A DNA stretch of 64,000 nt from RYN-122 sp963761655 (GCA_963761655.1 CAVXHI010000002.1:806001-870000); one strand, 5' to 3'; counted from the stretch's first letter, positions 7,908-23,740 are shown. The notes: a model not told the origin generated them from the letters alone. A program made the numbers and translations.

Positions 7908-10128
7908 TCAGGCGTCGTCGGCGTCCTGGGGGTCGTCGCCCGCCTGCTCCTGCTCGCCGCCGGACGGCTCAGCCGCGACGAAGGCGACCGTCGGCACCGC
8001 CGCGGGCCGGGCCACGACGGGCTCGGCCGGCAGCGTGTCGCTGAAGGGTGACACCGAAGCCGGTCGCGCCGGCGGCTCCGGCTCCTCGTCCACGGCCGGC
8101 TCGCCGACGGCGTCGGTCGGCACCTCCTCGTGGACCTCCACCAGGGGCACGCCGGCCGCCAGCTCGGCCAGGTCCACGTCCGCCGCCCGGCCGCCTGGGT
8201 CGCGGTCGTCCTCGGTGTCGTCGCGCTCGGCGTCGTCGCGCTCGGCGTCGTCGCGCTCGGCGTCGTCGCGCTCGGTCGTCGTCGTCCTCGTCCTCGTCGT
8301 CCTCGTCCTCGTCGTCCGTCGAAGAGCAGGCCGTCGAGGGCGAGCACGCGCTCGGCGGCGTCGGTCTCGCCTGCCGTGTCGACGTCGGCGGCCTTCTCGA
8401 ACCAGGTCCGCGCCTCGTCCTCCCGGTCGGCGTCGAGCAGCGCGTCCGCGTAGGCGTACCAGAGCCTCGCTGCCCAGGGCCGCTGGGCCGTGGTCGCCCG
8501 GGCCGGTCCCTGCAGGAGCAGGACAGCCGCGTCCGCCTGCCCGAGGTCGCGGCGGGCCCCGGCGACGACGATGACGAGCTCGACGCGGGTCGCCTGGTCG
8601 AGGCGTGGGACGTCGGGGTCGTCGAGCGCCGCGAGCGCCCGCTCGGGACGCCCGAGGGCCCGCTCGCAGTCGGCGAGGACGGGCAGGTGCTCCGCGGACC
8701 CGGACATGCGGCGGTACGCCCGCAGCTCGGACAGCGCCTCCGCCCACTCACCGGCCGTGTACGCCGCGAGCCCGGCGGCCTCCCGCACGACGGCGACCCG
8801 GCCGGCAAGGGCACCGGCGGCCCGGGCGTGCACGAGGGCACTGCTCCGGATCGTCGTCGAGCAGCCGTCCCGTCATGACGAGGTGCCGGGCGACGAGGTC
8901 CGAGGTCTCCCGGGACAGGGTCAGCAGCGCACGACGGACGTCCTGGTCGAGCATCTCCGGGGTGACGTCCTCGGGGAGGGCGACCCGGCTGAGCTGCCGC
9001 CGCGCTTCGCGCCGGGGGTCGTAGACCCGGTCCTCGCGGGCGGGTCCACCTGCACGGGCGCTCCCGCCCGCCGGCCCTCGTCCGCGCCCGACCTCTCCGC
9101 CAGGAGTGCCGCCGTCCCGCGTCGGTCCACCTGGAGCGCTCCCACGCGTCCCGGAGTCGCCGCGGGGACGGTCAGCACGCGCTGCGGCCCGCTCGCCGTA
9201 CGCCGACCGTCCGACCGACGGGCTCTTCTGGCCGCCGCCGGTCGGACGCCGGTCCGAGCGCACCCGGTCCTCAGCGGCGCCCGGCCTGCTCGCGCCCCGC
9301 GCCGCGCGTGCCTCCGGCGTCTGAGCGTTCGGACCGGTCCCGAAGGGCCGACCGCCGCGGTCCGGACCGCCGTGGGGAGAGCCACCGTCCTGCCTGGGGC
9401 CGCGGGGGCTCCCGCCGCTGCCCCCGGTCGGGGGAGTTCGGGGTCCGTCCGCCACTCGCGCCAGGGGGCCCCTGCGCGCCTGAGGGCCGACCGCTCGTCC
9501 TCGGTCGGTCCGACCCCGACCGCGCCACCGCGTCGCGCCCTGACTGACCGCGGTCCGGACCACCAGCGCCTCCACGCGGCGCCCCGCCGGCACCGCGCCC
9601 CTCGGACGCGGGACGACCGCCGGTACCCGGACGCCCACCACCCGTCGAGCGCCCAGCACCCGCTGCGCCGCCGCCCGAGACCGGCCGGCCGCTGCCCGCG
9701 GAGCGTCCCCCTGCAGCAGGCCCGGCCGTGGTGGGGCGTCCGCCGGCGCTCGGCCTCGCGGAGGTCCCCTGAGTGCCGGGACCGACGCCCGGTCGACCAC
9801 CGCCCGCAGGGCCGGACCCGGTGCGCGGACCGCCGGTAGCAGGGCGGCCGGCACCCGGCCGACCCGCGGAGACGGGGCGCCCGCTGCCACCTCCGCTCGA
9901 CGGCGTCCGCGGAGCGTCCGGCCTCGAGTCGGTACCGCCCCCGGCACTGCGGAACGACGGCCGGCCAGCCGGGGGCGGGGCCTGTCCGGACGGGCCCCCG
10001 GGCGCGTCGCCCGCCTTCGGCTTGTACGACCTGTCCGGCCGCCCGATCCGCGAAGGACCTCCGACCCGCGGCGGTCGTCCCGCACCTTGCGCTCGGGGCT
10101 CGCTCTTGCGGCGGTCGTCGTCGGGCAC
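7908..10128 (-). CDS. Gly/Arg-rich TPR protein, frameshifted
   Basis: A protein of about 740 residues. The first 380 or so are a low-complexity Gly/Arg/Pro/Ser tract (GGRPGTGG-like). A conserved helical TPR-like domain follows, from LSRVALPEDVTPEMLDQDVR through VVREAAGLAAYTAGEWAEAL to RLWYAYADALLDADREDEAR, and then an acidic tail with ERDDA repeats. Streptomyces has a protein of the same layout in this neighbourhood. Extra bases near 9395, 8838, 8325 and 8278 break the frame. GTG 10128 has GAGGAGC upstream. Function is unknown; the RG-rich arm suggests nucleic-acid or condensate binding. Confidence 0.72.
8217..8276. repeat. 15-bp tandem repeat, four copies
   Basis: Four near-perfect copies of GTCGTCGCGCTCGGC lie head to tail inside the TPR gene and encode the acidic-basic block ERDDA on the minus strand. 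A Glu/Asp-coding tract follows at about 8277-8322. Confidence 0.88.
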
Positions 10129-10163
10129 GGTCCTGCTCCTCGGTGCGTCTGGGGGGACAACGC

Positions 10164-10201
10164 CGACGAGGGCCGCAACCAGCTGGTTGCGGCCCTCGTC
10201 G
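10164..10201 (-). terminator. Hairpin terminator of the rrn operon
   Basis: A perfect 38-nt palindrome: 17-bp arms (10164-10180 and 10185-10201) around AGCT. It begins about 8 nt after the 3' end of 5S rRNA. No U-tract follows, as is common for GC-rich actinobacterial terminators. Confidence 0.85.
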
Positions 10202-10209
10202 GGAAGTGT

Positions 10210-10329
10210 TGTCCGGCGGCGTCCTACTCTCCCACCCAGTCCCCCGGGCAGTACCATCGGCGCAGAAAGGCTTAGCTTCCGGGTTCGGAATGGGACCGGG
10301 CGTTTCCCTCTCGCTATGACCGCCGTAAC
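10210..10329 (-). rRNA. rrf: 5S ribosomal RNA
   Basis: The minus strand opens GTTACGGCGGTCATAGCG and contains AGGGAAACGCCCGGTCCCAT, ATTCCGAACCCGGAAGCTAA and GGGAGAGTAGGACGCCGCC, all diagnostic for actinobacterial 5S rRNA. Ends are set by pairing of the terminal stem and are good to a few nt. Confidence 0.95.
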
Positions 10330-10415
10330 TCTATGGAGATGTGGCCAGCTGTGCCCCGTGCGCCTGGACGGTCAGCCCGGGCGCGGTGCAACGGCTGTCC
10401 CGTATCTCGGGAACC

Positions 10416-10430
10416 GCACAGTGGACGCGA
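10416..10430 (-). other. 3' arm of 23S precursor processing stem
   Basis: These 15 nt, downstream of 23S, are a perfect reverse complement of 13614-13628 upstream of 23S. The precursor RNA would form a stem closing the 23S loop, the usual RNase III target. Confidence 0.8.
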
Positions 10431-10445
10431 AGAATGCTGTGTAAG

Positions 10446-13553
<3,108 letters not shown>

Positions 13554-13613
13554 CAAACATGCATTCATCACTACCCACCACACCCGGCAAGCCGAGTCGG
13601 TGAGCAAAGATGC

Positions 13614-13628
13614 TCGCGTCCACTGTGC
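13614..13628 (-). other. 5' arm of 23S precursor processing stem
   Basis: Minus-strand GCACAGTGGACGCGA pairs 15/15 with TCGCGTCCACTGTGC transcribed from 10416-10430 beyond the 23S gene. It lies next to the spacer boxA-like element. Confidence 0.8.
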
Positions 13629-13914
13629 AGTTCTCAAGCTACGGACGGCCCCGCCCCCTACACCACCGCCTACCCGCAGACCACGACCACCCCGCACCAC
13701 CCGAAGATGACGCCGAGCGCCCGTGCGCGGCGGTTCGATGAGGAGACGGTCCACCGAGCAGCACCCACCACGTGCGCCACACCTCCCAGCACCACCCCTG
13801 AGGCGATCCCAGCAGAGCCCAGCACCGCGGACCAGACCCGACAGGCCCAGACACACCCCCGCCACGACCCCACCCCCGCGAACCGGGCCGACCAGCGTGA
13901 CAGCGCGACAGCGC

Positions 13915-13946
13915 GCGTCTGATCCCTCAGGACCCAACAGCGTGCT
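13915..13946 (-). other. 3' arm of 16S precursor processing stem
   Basis: Two blocks, AGCACGCTGTTG (13935-13946) and GATCAGACGC (13915-13924) on the minus strand, are perfect complements of the 16S leader at 15902-15913 and 15924-15933. An internal loop of about 10 nt separates them. Confidence 0.8.
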
Positions 13947-14216
13947 TCGGAACAGACCCCGCCCCGACCCACCCGTTCCTGCCTCACCCCAACGAAGGAG
14001 CGCCCCACCCGCCCGACCCAGGAGAACCTGAGCAGAGCAGACGATGAGGACGGCTGTACTAGAGCGCCGACACGAACCCGACACCAACTGGTCAGTGTTC
14101 CACCCTTGAGCCCCACCCCCCACGCGTTCGGCGAGGGCCTGGGTCCTGGACACCACCACCCACACCCTCTCGGGCCGGCCTCGAAGGGCCAGCAGGTGAC
14201 GATGCGCCTGGTTGCT

Positions 14217-15741
<1,525 letters not shown>

Positions 15742-15901
15742 TGAATGAGAGTCGCTGCCCGCCTGAAACGGGTCAGCTGTTGAACCAGGCAAGAACCCGG
15801 ACCTGACGATCCGGTACATCTCACCAAGAAACCCCGAAGCCCACCAGACCCCTGATGAGGACCGCCGCATCGAGACGAAAGTCAATATGGCACTGACTTT
15901 C

Positions 15902-15933
15902 AGCACGCTGTTGAGTTCTCAAAGATCAGACGC
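15902..15933 (-). promoter_or_regulatory. rrn leader: boxA-like antitermination site and 16S stem arm
   Basis: Minus strand reads GATCTTTGAGAACTCAACAG, the actinobacterial rrn boxA-type sequence bound by NusB/S10. Its flanks GCGTCTGATC and CAACAGCGTGCT pair perfectly with 13915-13946 in the spacer, so the same segment serves antitermination and 16S processing. Confidence 0.75.
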
Positions 15934-16102
15934 AACCGGTTCCGGCCTCGCGGCCTTTCCCGGTGCAACTCTCCTAACCTAGCAGGCCCTCGAGGGGGTC
16001 CGCTCTCCCGCTCTGCGCCGACGGCTCTGCCGTCGTCACCGTGCGGGGGTGGCCCTCCGGTCCGTGCGCCTGTCGGCGTCCGGTGCCCCGGGGGCGGAGA
16101 CG

Positions 16103-16131
16103 AAGGTACGAGGCCGGGCGCCAGGAGTCAA
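16103..16131 (-). promoter_or_regulatory. rrn operon promoter
   Basis: Minus strand TTGACT (16131-16126), a 17-nt spacer, then TACCTT (16108-16103). It lies about 360 nt before 16S, between tyrS and the operon. A second weak -10-like TAGGTT lies near 15975-15980. The rest of 15934-16190 holds no gene. Confidence 0.75.
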
Positions 16132-16190
16132 ACGACGGAGGCCTCGCTCCGGTGTGACCCGGCCGCTCCGCGCCTGTCACGGCAGCGGGC

Positions 16191-17494
16191 TCAGCCCCGC
16201 TCGGCCACCGCGATCGCCCGCTTGCCGCGCTTGAGCACGAGGAACCGGCCGTGCAGCCAGTCGTCCTCGCCGGGGACGAGCGCCTCGTCGGTGACCTTGT
16301 CGCCGTTGAGGGACGCCGACCCCTCCTTCACCGCGCGCCGGGCGTCCGAGCGGGAGAGCCCGAGGGCGTCGGCCAGCAGCTCGACGAACGGCGGCGTCTC
16401 GCCCATCGACCCGCACCGACGGCGCCTCCGCCAGGGCCGCCGCCAAGCGTCGCCGCGTCGAGGGCGCGCAGGTCCCCGCTGCCGAACAGCGCGGCGCTGG
16501 CCGCCTCGACCTTCGCCACCTCCTCCGGCCCGTGCAGCAGGGCCACGAGCTCCTGGGCGAGCCGGCGCTGGGCGGAGCGGGCCTGCGGGCGCTCGGCGGT
16601 GGCGGCGTCGAGCGCCTCGACCTCCTCCCGGCCGACGAAGGTCAGCAGGCGCAGGTAGGTCCCGACGTCGGCGTCGTCGACCCCGAGGGCGAACTGGTAC
16701 ATCGCGTAGGGCGAGGTCGTCTGCCGGTCGACCCAGACGCTACCCGCCCCCGGTGCTCTTGCCGAGCTTGGCTCCCGAGCTGTCGGTGACGAGCGGCAGG
16801 GTGAGCGCGTGGGCGACGACCTGCGTGCCCCTCCACCCGGCGCAGCAGGTCGAGGCCGGCGGTGATGTTGCCCCACTGGTCGTTGCCGCCGATCTGCAGC
16901 CGGCACCCGTGCCGCCGGTACAGCTCGACGTAGTCGTTGCTCTGCAGCAGCTGGTAGCTCAGCTCCGTGAAGGACAGGCCGCCGCTGGCCAGCCGGGCGC
17001 TCACCGACTCCCGCGCGAGCATCTGGTTGACGGGAAGTGCTTGCCGACGTCGCGCAGGAAGTCCAGCGCGCTCAGCGGGCCGGTCCAGTCGAGGTTGTCG
17101 GCGTGCAGGCCCTGCTCGCCGTCGAGGACGAGGAAGCGCTCGAGCTGCTCGCGGATCCTCACCACCCGCTCCGCGATGACCTCCTTGGTGAGCAGGACCC
17201 GCCCCTCGGTGCGCCCGGTCGGGTCGCCGATGAAGCCGGTGGCGCCGCCGGCCAGCGCCACCGGCCGGTGCCCGGCGAGCTGGAACCGGCGAGCGTGAAC
17301 AGCGGGACGAGGTTGCCGAGGTGCAGGCTGTCGGCCGTCGGGTCGAAGCCGCAGTAGAGCGTCAGCGGGCCGGCGGCGAGGTCCTCGGCGAGCGCCGTCC
17401 GGTCGGTGGTCTGCGCGACGAGGCCGCGCCACTCGAGGTCGGCGAGGACGTCGTCGACGGGGGCGAGCGTGGGCAGAGCGGCGGGGGCGGTCAC
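16191..17494 (-). CDS. tyrS: Tyrosyl-tRNA synthetase, multiply frameshifted
   Basis: Class I TyrRS that charges tRNA-Tyr. Family blocks are in order: YCGFDPTADSLHLGN (HIGH-type), LAGGATGFIGDPTGR, LQIGGNDQWGNITAG, AKLGKS (KMSKS-type), WVDRQTTSPYAMYQ and a C-terminal S4 domain with GSASLNGDKV. The frame breaks at least six times, near 17285, 17032, 16840, 16745, 16428 and 16405; four act as an extra base and two as a missing base. Because tyrS is normally essential and the protein is whole when joined, sequence error is likeliest. GTG 17494 overlaps the glycosylase stop (GTGA). Confidence 0.85.
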
Positions 17495-18115
17495 CCGTCC
17501 ATCCTCCCGCAGGCGACGATTCGCGGAGCGGCCGGCCGGTAGGGCGAGACGGTCGGGTCGCCCTCGAGCCAGAAGCGCCACGGCGTGGGGGCGCCCGCCC
17601 CGGCGACGCCGACCCGCGGTCCCGTCGCGAACGACGCCGGCGGGTCGGACAGCGCCAGCCGCAGCGGCGACGTCGGGTCGAGCAGGTCGGTCCCGCCGAG
17701 GGCCCCGTCCACCCCGAGCGCCCTGGTCAGCCGGGCCGGGCCGCGGCACAGGTCGCGGTCGCGGGCACCGGGACGACGGGACCGGGCAGCCTCGATGCCC
17801 GCCGACCACCTCGCCGGCCCGGACCAGCACGGCCGACGCCGTCCCGACCGGTCCGGTGACGACGTTGAGGCACCAGTGCATGCCGTACGAGAAGTAGACG
17901 TAGGCGACGCCGGGCCGGCCGAACATCACCTCGGTGCCGGGGTGTCGGCCGCGGAAGGCGTGCGAGCCGGGGTCGGACTCCCCCGCGTACGCCTCGACCT
18001 CGGTGAGCCGCACGACGACGTCGTCGTGCGACGAGCGACGCGCCGAGCAGCAGGGGCGCGACCTGCTCGACCGGCCCCTCGAGCAGGTCGCGCGACGTCG
18101 CAGCCGGTCGCCCAC
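17491..18115 (-). CDS. 3-methyladenine DNA glycosylase (AAG family), frameshifted
   Basis: Alkyladenine-DNA-glycosylase-type base excision enzyme of about 205 residues. Motifs are EVAPLLLGASLV-like near the start (read as EQVAPLLLGASLV), VRLTEVEAYAG with the catalytic Glu, DPGSHAFRG, YVYFSYGMHWCLNVV and the product end GVAGAGAPTPWRFWLEGDP. Extra bases near 18045 and 17800 shift the frame. The start is unsure: GTG 18115 is plausible, but joining it to the conserved region needs another indel near 18095. It sits between argH and tyrS, as in other actinobacteria. Confidence 0.78.
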
Positions 18116-19510
18116 GCCCGGTGCGCCTCGACCTCGAGCCGGAGCACCTCGAGCTGCTCGGCGACGCGTTCGGGCGCCGTCCCGCCGTGACCGGTGCGGG
18201 CGGCGATCGCTCCGCGGACGTCGAGCACGGACGCGGATGGCCGGCGTCAGGTGCGGCGAGACGTGGGCGAGCTCGTCGTCGGTGGCCTCGTGCAGCTCCT
18301 TGCCGTTCACGGTGCACCAGACGACCAGGTGCCCGACCGCCTCGTGCGCGTCGCGGAAGGCCACGCCGTCCTTGACCAGCTTCTCGGCGACGTCGGTGGC
18401 GAGCGCGAACCCGAGCGGAGCGGAGGCCTCGAGGACGTCGGCGTGCACCGTCATCGTCGCGATCATCCCGGCCATCGCGGGCAGGACCAGCAGCAGCGTC
18501 TCGACGGCGTCGAAGCTGGGCTCCTGCGCCTCCTGCATGTCGCGGTCGTACGTGAGCGGCAGGCCCTTGAGCATCGCGAGCTGCCCGGCGACGTGGCCGA
18601 TCAGCCGACCGGCCTTGCCGCGGGCGAGCTCGGCGATGTCCGGGTTCTTCTTCTGCGGCATGATCGAGCTGCCGGTCGAGAAGGCGTCGTCGAGGGTGAC
18701 CCAGCCGAACTCGGTCGAGTTCCAGAGCACCACCTCCTCGCCGAGGCGCGACAGGTGCACCCCGATCAGCGCGGCGACGAAGAGGAACTCGGCCACGAAG
18801 TCGCGGTCGCTGACGGCGTCCATCGAGTTGGGCGCAGCACTGCCGAACCCGAGCTCGGCGGCCGTCGCGATCGGGTCGACGCCGAGGGAGGAGCCGGCGA
18901 GCGCCCCGCTGCCGAGCGGGCTGACCGAGGCACGGAGGTCCCAGTCGCGCAGCCGGTGGACGTCGCGGGCGAAGGCCTGCACGTGGGCCAGCAGCTGGTG
19001 GGCGAACAGCACCGGCTGCGCGTGCTGCAGGTGCGTCATGCCGGGCGCGGGGGTGTCCATGTGCTGGGCGGCCTGCTCGACGAGGGCCTGCTCGAGCTCG
19101 GCCAGGCGGCGGACCACCAGGCGGGCGTGGTCGCGCAGGTACAGCCGCAGGTCGGTGGCGACCTGGTCGTTGCGGGACCGGCCGGCACGCAGCTTGCCGC
19201 CGAGCGCCCCGAGCTTCTCGAGCAGGCCGCGCTCGAGCGCGGTGTGGACGTCCTCGTCCTGCACGGTCGGCCGGAACTGCCCGGCGTGGACCTCCTCGAG
19301 CAGCTCGTCGAGCGCGTGGAGCATCCGCTTGAGCTCGAGGTCGTCGAGCAGGCCGGCGCGGTGGAGCACCCGGGCGTGGGCCTTGCTGCCGGCGAGGTCG
19401 TAGGGGGCGAGGCGCCAGTCGAAGTGGACGCTGACCGACAGCCGGGCCAGGGCCTCGGCCGGTCCGCCCTCGAAGCGGCCGCCCCAGAGGGAGGTCCGCT
19501 CGTCCGTCAC
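18105..19510 (-). CDS. argH: Argininosuccinate lyase, frameshifted near C-terminus
   Basis: Last step of arginine synthesis: argininosuccinate to arginine and fumarate. LWGGRF opens the protein, LRAGRSRNDQVATD and the fumarase-superfamily signature GSSIMPQKKNPD are intact. One extra base near 18235 moves the C-terminal part (LDVRGAIAARTGHGGTAPER) to another frame. GTG 19510 overlaps the argG stop as GTGA. The real stop is unclear because the end of argH and the start of the glycosylase gene around 18095-18115 are both disturbed. Confidence 0.9.
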
Positions 19511-20704
19511 GCCTGCAGGTCCCGCTTGGAGGCGATCTTGCTGGGCAGGCCCCACAGCTCGACGAAGCCCTTGGCGAGGGTCTGGTCGAAGGTGTCGCCC
19601 TCGTCGTAGGTCGCGAGCGAGAAGTCGTAGAGGGAGACCGGGCTGCGCCGGCCCGTCACGGTCGCCGTGCCGTGCGACAGGACGATGCGCACCTCACCCG
19701 TGACGTGCTGCTGGCTGCTCGTCGATGAACGTGTCGAGGGCGCGCTTGAGCGGGCTGTACCAGAGTCCGTCGTAGACCAGCTCGGCCCAGCGCTGCTCGA
19801 CGCCGCGCTTGAAGCGCGCGAGGTCGCGCTCCATCGTGAGGTTCTCCATCTCCTGGTGCGCGGTGATGAGCACCTGCGCGCCGGGGACCTCGTAGACCTC
19901 GCGGCTCTTGATGCCGACGAGGCGGTCCTCGACCATGTCGAGCCGTCCGATGCCCTGGGCGCCGGCGCGGGTGTTGAGCTCCTCGATGGCCTGCAGGACG
20001 GTGACCTCGCGGCCGTCGAGGTGGGTCGGGACGCCCTCGGTGAAGGTCAGGACGAGCTCGTCCGGACCGGCGGCGGTGCCGGGAGCCTGCGTGTAGCTGT
20101 AGACGTCCTCGATCGGGGCGTTCCAGGGGTCCTCGAGGAAGCCGGTCTCGACCGCGCGGCCCCACACGTTCTGGTCGACCGAGTACGGCGACTTCTTGTT
20201 CACGTCGATGGGCAGGCCGCGCTCGGCGGCGAAGGCGATCGCCTTGTCGCGGGTCATGCCCGAGTCGCGGACGGGGGCGATGCAGCGCAGGTCGGGCGCG
20301 AGCGCGCCGATGCCGACCTCGAAGCGGACCTGGTCGTTGCCCTTGCCCGTGCAGCCGTGCGCGACGGTCGAGGCGCCGTACTCCTTCGCCGCCTTCACCA
20401 GGTGCTTGACGATGAGCGGTCGCGACAGGGCGGACACCAGCGGGTAGCGGCCCATGTAGAGCGCGTTGGCCCGCAGCGCCGGGAGGCAGTACTCGTCGGC
20501 GTACTCGTCGCGGACGTCGGCGACGACCGCCTCGACCGCGCCGCAGTCGAGCGCGCGCTGGCGGATGACCTCGAGGTCCTCGCCGCCCTGGCCGACGTCG
20601 GCGGCGACAGCGACGACCTCGGCGCCGGTCTCGTCCGCGATCCAGCCGATGGCGACGGAGGTGTCGAGACCGCCGGAGTAGGCGAGGACGATGCGGTCGG
20701 TCAT
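19507..20704 (-). CDS. argG: Argininosuccinate synthase, one frameshift near C-terminus
   Basis: Joins citrulline and aspartate with ATP hydrolysis. The N-terminal PP-loop is AYSGGLDTSVAI (residues 8-19); YGASTVAHGCTGKGNDQVRF and KKSPYSVDQNVWGRA follow. One extra base near 19713 creates an early stop; the remaining 65 codons (RIVLSHGTATVTGRRSPVSL to SKRDLQA) continue in the next frame. ATG 20704 overlaps the argR stop as ATGA. The ArgR-type order argR-argG-argH is conserved in actinobacteria. Confidence 0.93.
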
Positions 20705-21257
20705 GCCTGGAGCTCGCTGGTCACGGGGGTGGTGCCTTCCTGGGAGGGGTGGGGGGACAGGGGCCGGCCCTCGGCGAGGCGGAGCAGGCGGGCGGCGAGC
20801 GAGCCGCTGGCCGGCGTCGGCGGGGTGCGGGTGACGAGCAGGACGGTGTCGTCGCCGGCGACGGTGCCGGCGACCTCGGGCAGACCGGCGCGGTCGAGCG
20901 CGCTGCCGAGCAGGTGCGCGCCGCCGGGCGGGGTGCGCACGACGACGACGTCGCCGCTGGCCTCGGCGGACACGAGCAGCTCCTCGAGCAGCCGGCCGAG
21001 CCGGGCGTCGACCGCCTCCGACGTGCCGCCGCGGGGGGCGCCCTCGGGCGGCACGGTGTAGACGGTGCCGGCGCTGGTGCGGACCTTGACGGCGCCCAGC
21101 TCCTCGAGGTCGCGGCTGACGGTCGCCTGCGTGACGGCCACGCCCTCGTCGGCGAGCAGCCGCCCGAGCTCGGTCTGGCTGGCCACCGGACGGGCCTCGA
21201 GCAGCTCGACGATACGGGCCTGCCGGGCCGCCTTGGTCAGCGGGCTCGTCACGGTGG

Positions 21258-21261
<4 letters not shown>
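20701..21261 (-). CDS. argR: Arginine repressor
   Basis: ArgR represses arginine synthesis genes with arginine as co-repressor by binding ARG boxes. The N-terminal winged helix includes TQATVSRDLEELGAVKV, with the SR pair that contacts DNA. The C-terminal hexamer domain has AGTVAGDDTVLLV with the arginine-binding DD. At 186 residues it fits actinobacterial ArgR. It starts with GTG 21261 in GTGA overlap with argF and ends in ATGA overlap with argG, so it is co-translated with the pathway. A candidate operator lies before argC. Confidence 0.95.
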
Positions 21262-22169
<908 letters not shown>

Positions 22170-22179
22170 GCGCTGGGGC

Positions 22180-22554
22180 TCATCCTTCTGGTCCCCCGGT
22201 GACCGCGTCGACCCGGGCGAGCAGCTCGGCGACGGCGAACGGCTTGACGAAGACGTTGTCCTCGCCGAGCAGGTCGCGCATCGCCGGGACGGCGTCGACC
22301 TTGCCGGTGACGACGAGGACGGGGGTGTCGGCGAGCTCGGGGTCGTCGCGGAGCTCCTCGAGGACCCGGACGCCGCCGAGGTCGGGCATCATCAGGTCGA
22401 GCAGGATCAGCGACGGGTTCGTCGCGGCCGCCTTGACCAGGCCGGCGAGGCCGTCGGAGGCCGTGACGACGTCGTAGCCCTCCGCGGACAGCAGGGTGTC
22501 GAGCAGGCCGCGCACGCTGGGGTCGTCCTCGACGACGAGCACCTTGTTGGTCAT
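22180..22554 (-). CDS. Single-domain response regulator inside the arginine operon
   Basis: A 124-residue stand-alone receiver (CheY-like) with no output domain. The acidic pair is in LVVEDDPSVRG, the phospho-acceptor Asp in LILLDLMMPD, the Thr in VLVVTGK and the Lys in VFVKPF, so it should be phosphorylatable. ATG 22554 overlaps the argD stop as ATGA, and argF follows after 10 nt, so it is built into the operon between argD and argF where relatives usually have nothing. No frame break. Partner kinase and target are unknown; an orphan PAS kinase lies 9 kb upstream on the same strand. Confidence 0.93.
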   Translation of the reverse strand: MTNKVLVVEDDPSVRGLLDTLLSAEGYDVVTASDGLAGLVKAAATNPSLILLDLMMPDLGGVRVLEELRDDPELADTPVLVVTGKVDAVPAMRDLLGEDNVFVKPFAVAELLARVDAVTGGPEG

Positions 22555-23740
22555 GCCGGGACCCTAGCGGCGTCGAGGACGCGGCCGAGGGACGCCACGA
22601 ACGCGTCGAGCTGGGCCTCGGTCACGACCAGCGGCGGGGCGAGCCGCAGCACGTCGGGCGCGGCGGCGTTGACGAGGAACCCGGCCTCGCGGAGGGCGGC
22701 CTCGGCCTGCGGCGGCGACCGGCTCGGTGAGCACGATCCCGCGCCACAGCCCGAGCCCGCGGACGTGGTCGACGAGCGGGTGCTGCAGGGCGGCGACGGC
22801 GTCGGCGAGGTGCTGGCCGAGGACCTGCGCGGACTGCAGCAGCCCCTCGGACTCGACCGTCTCGAGCACGGCCAGGGCCGCGGCGCAGACGACGGGGTTG
22901 CCGCCGAAGGTCGTGCCGTGGTCGCCCTTGCCGAGCGCGGTCGCGGCCCGGCCGTGGGCGAGGACCGCACCCAGCGGGAGCCCGCCGCCGAGGCCCTTGG
23001 CCAGGGTGACGACGTCGGGCCGGACCTCGGGGGCGACGACGCTGCTGGTGAGCCACGCCCCGACCCGGCCGACGCCGCCCTGGACCTCGTCGAGGTGGAG
23101 CAGGGCGCCGGTGGCGTCGCAGGCCTCGCGGGCGGCCTCGAGGAAGCCGGCGCGGCGGGACGACGACGCCGGCCTCGCCCATCACGGGCTCGAGGACGAC
23201 GGACGCGGTCCGCTCCGTGACGGCCGTCCGCAGGGCGTCGGCGTCGCCGTAGGGCACGAAGACCACGGGTCCGGGGAGCGGCTCGAAGGGGGCGCGCTTG
23301 GCGGGCTGGCCGGTGACGGCGAGCGCGCCGAGGGTGCGGCCGTGGAAGGCGCCCTCGCAGGCGACCCAGCCGCCGCCGGGGCGCAGCCGGCGGCTGATCT
23401 TGAGGGCCGCCTCGTTGGCCTCGGCGCCGCTGTTGCAGAACAGGACGCGGGTGTCCGGGCCGCCCATGAGCTGCTGCAGGCGCTCGGCCAGCCGGACGCC
23501 GGGCTCGTGCATCGCGAGGTTGCTGGTGTGCCCGAGCTGCGAGACCTGCCGGGTCACCGCCTCGACGACGGCGGGGTGCGCGTGGCCGAGGACGTTGACC
23601 GCGATGCCGCCGAGGAGGTCGACGTACTCGCGGCCGTCGTCGTCCCAGACGCGGGCACCGTCACCCCGCACCAGGGCCACGGGCGGCGTGCCGTAGTTGC
23701 CCATCATCACGGCGTCCCACCGCCGGGGCATGTCGGTCAT
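22551..23740 (-). CDS. argD: Acetylornithine aminotransferase, frameshifted
   Basis: PLP-dependent class III aminotransferase that makes N-acetylornithine. FCNSGAEANEAALKISRR and EGAFHGRTLGALAVTGQP bind PLP phosphate; LDEVQGGVGRVG and the Schiff-base lysine in VVTLAKGLGGGLPLGA follow. Extra bases near 23162 and 22715 displace two segments. ATG 23740 overlaps the argB stop (ATGA), and the argD stop overlaps the response regulator start (ATGA). Length when joined is about 396 residues, normal for the family. Confidence 0.93.

Noticed and set aside
8217..8276. Short direct repeats as a possible CRISPR array
   Set aside because: Units are 15 bp, directly adjacent with no spacers, in frame, and no cas genes are present.
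16191..17494. Programmed ribosomal frameshifting in tyrS
   Set aside because: Six or more events in one gene, in both directions and with no shared slippery heptamer or stimulatory structure.
19667..21061. A 464-codon plus-strand frame opposite argG and argR
   Set aside because: Mirror image of two well-identified genes; no family features.
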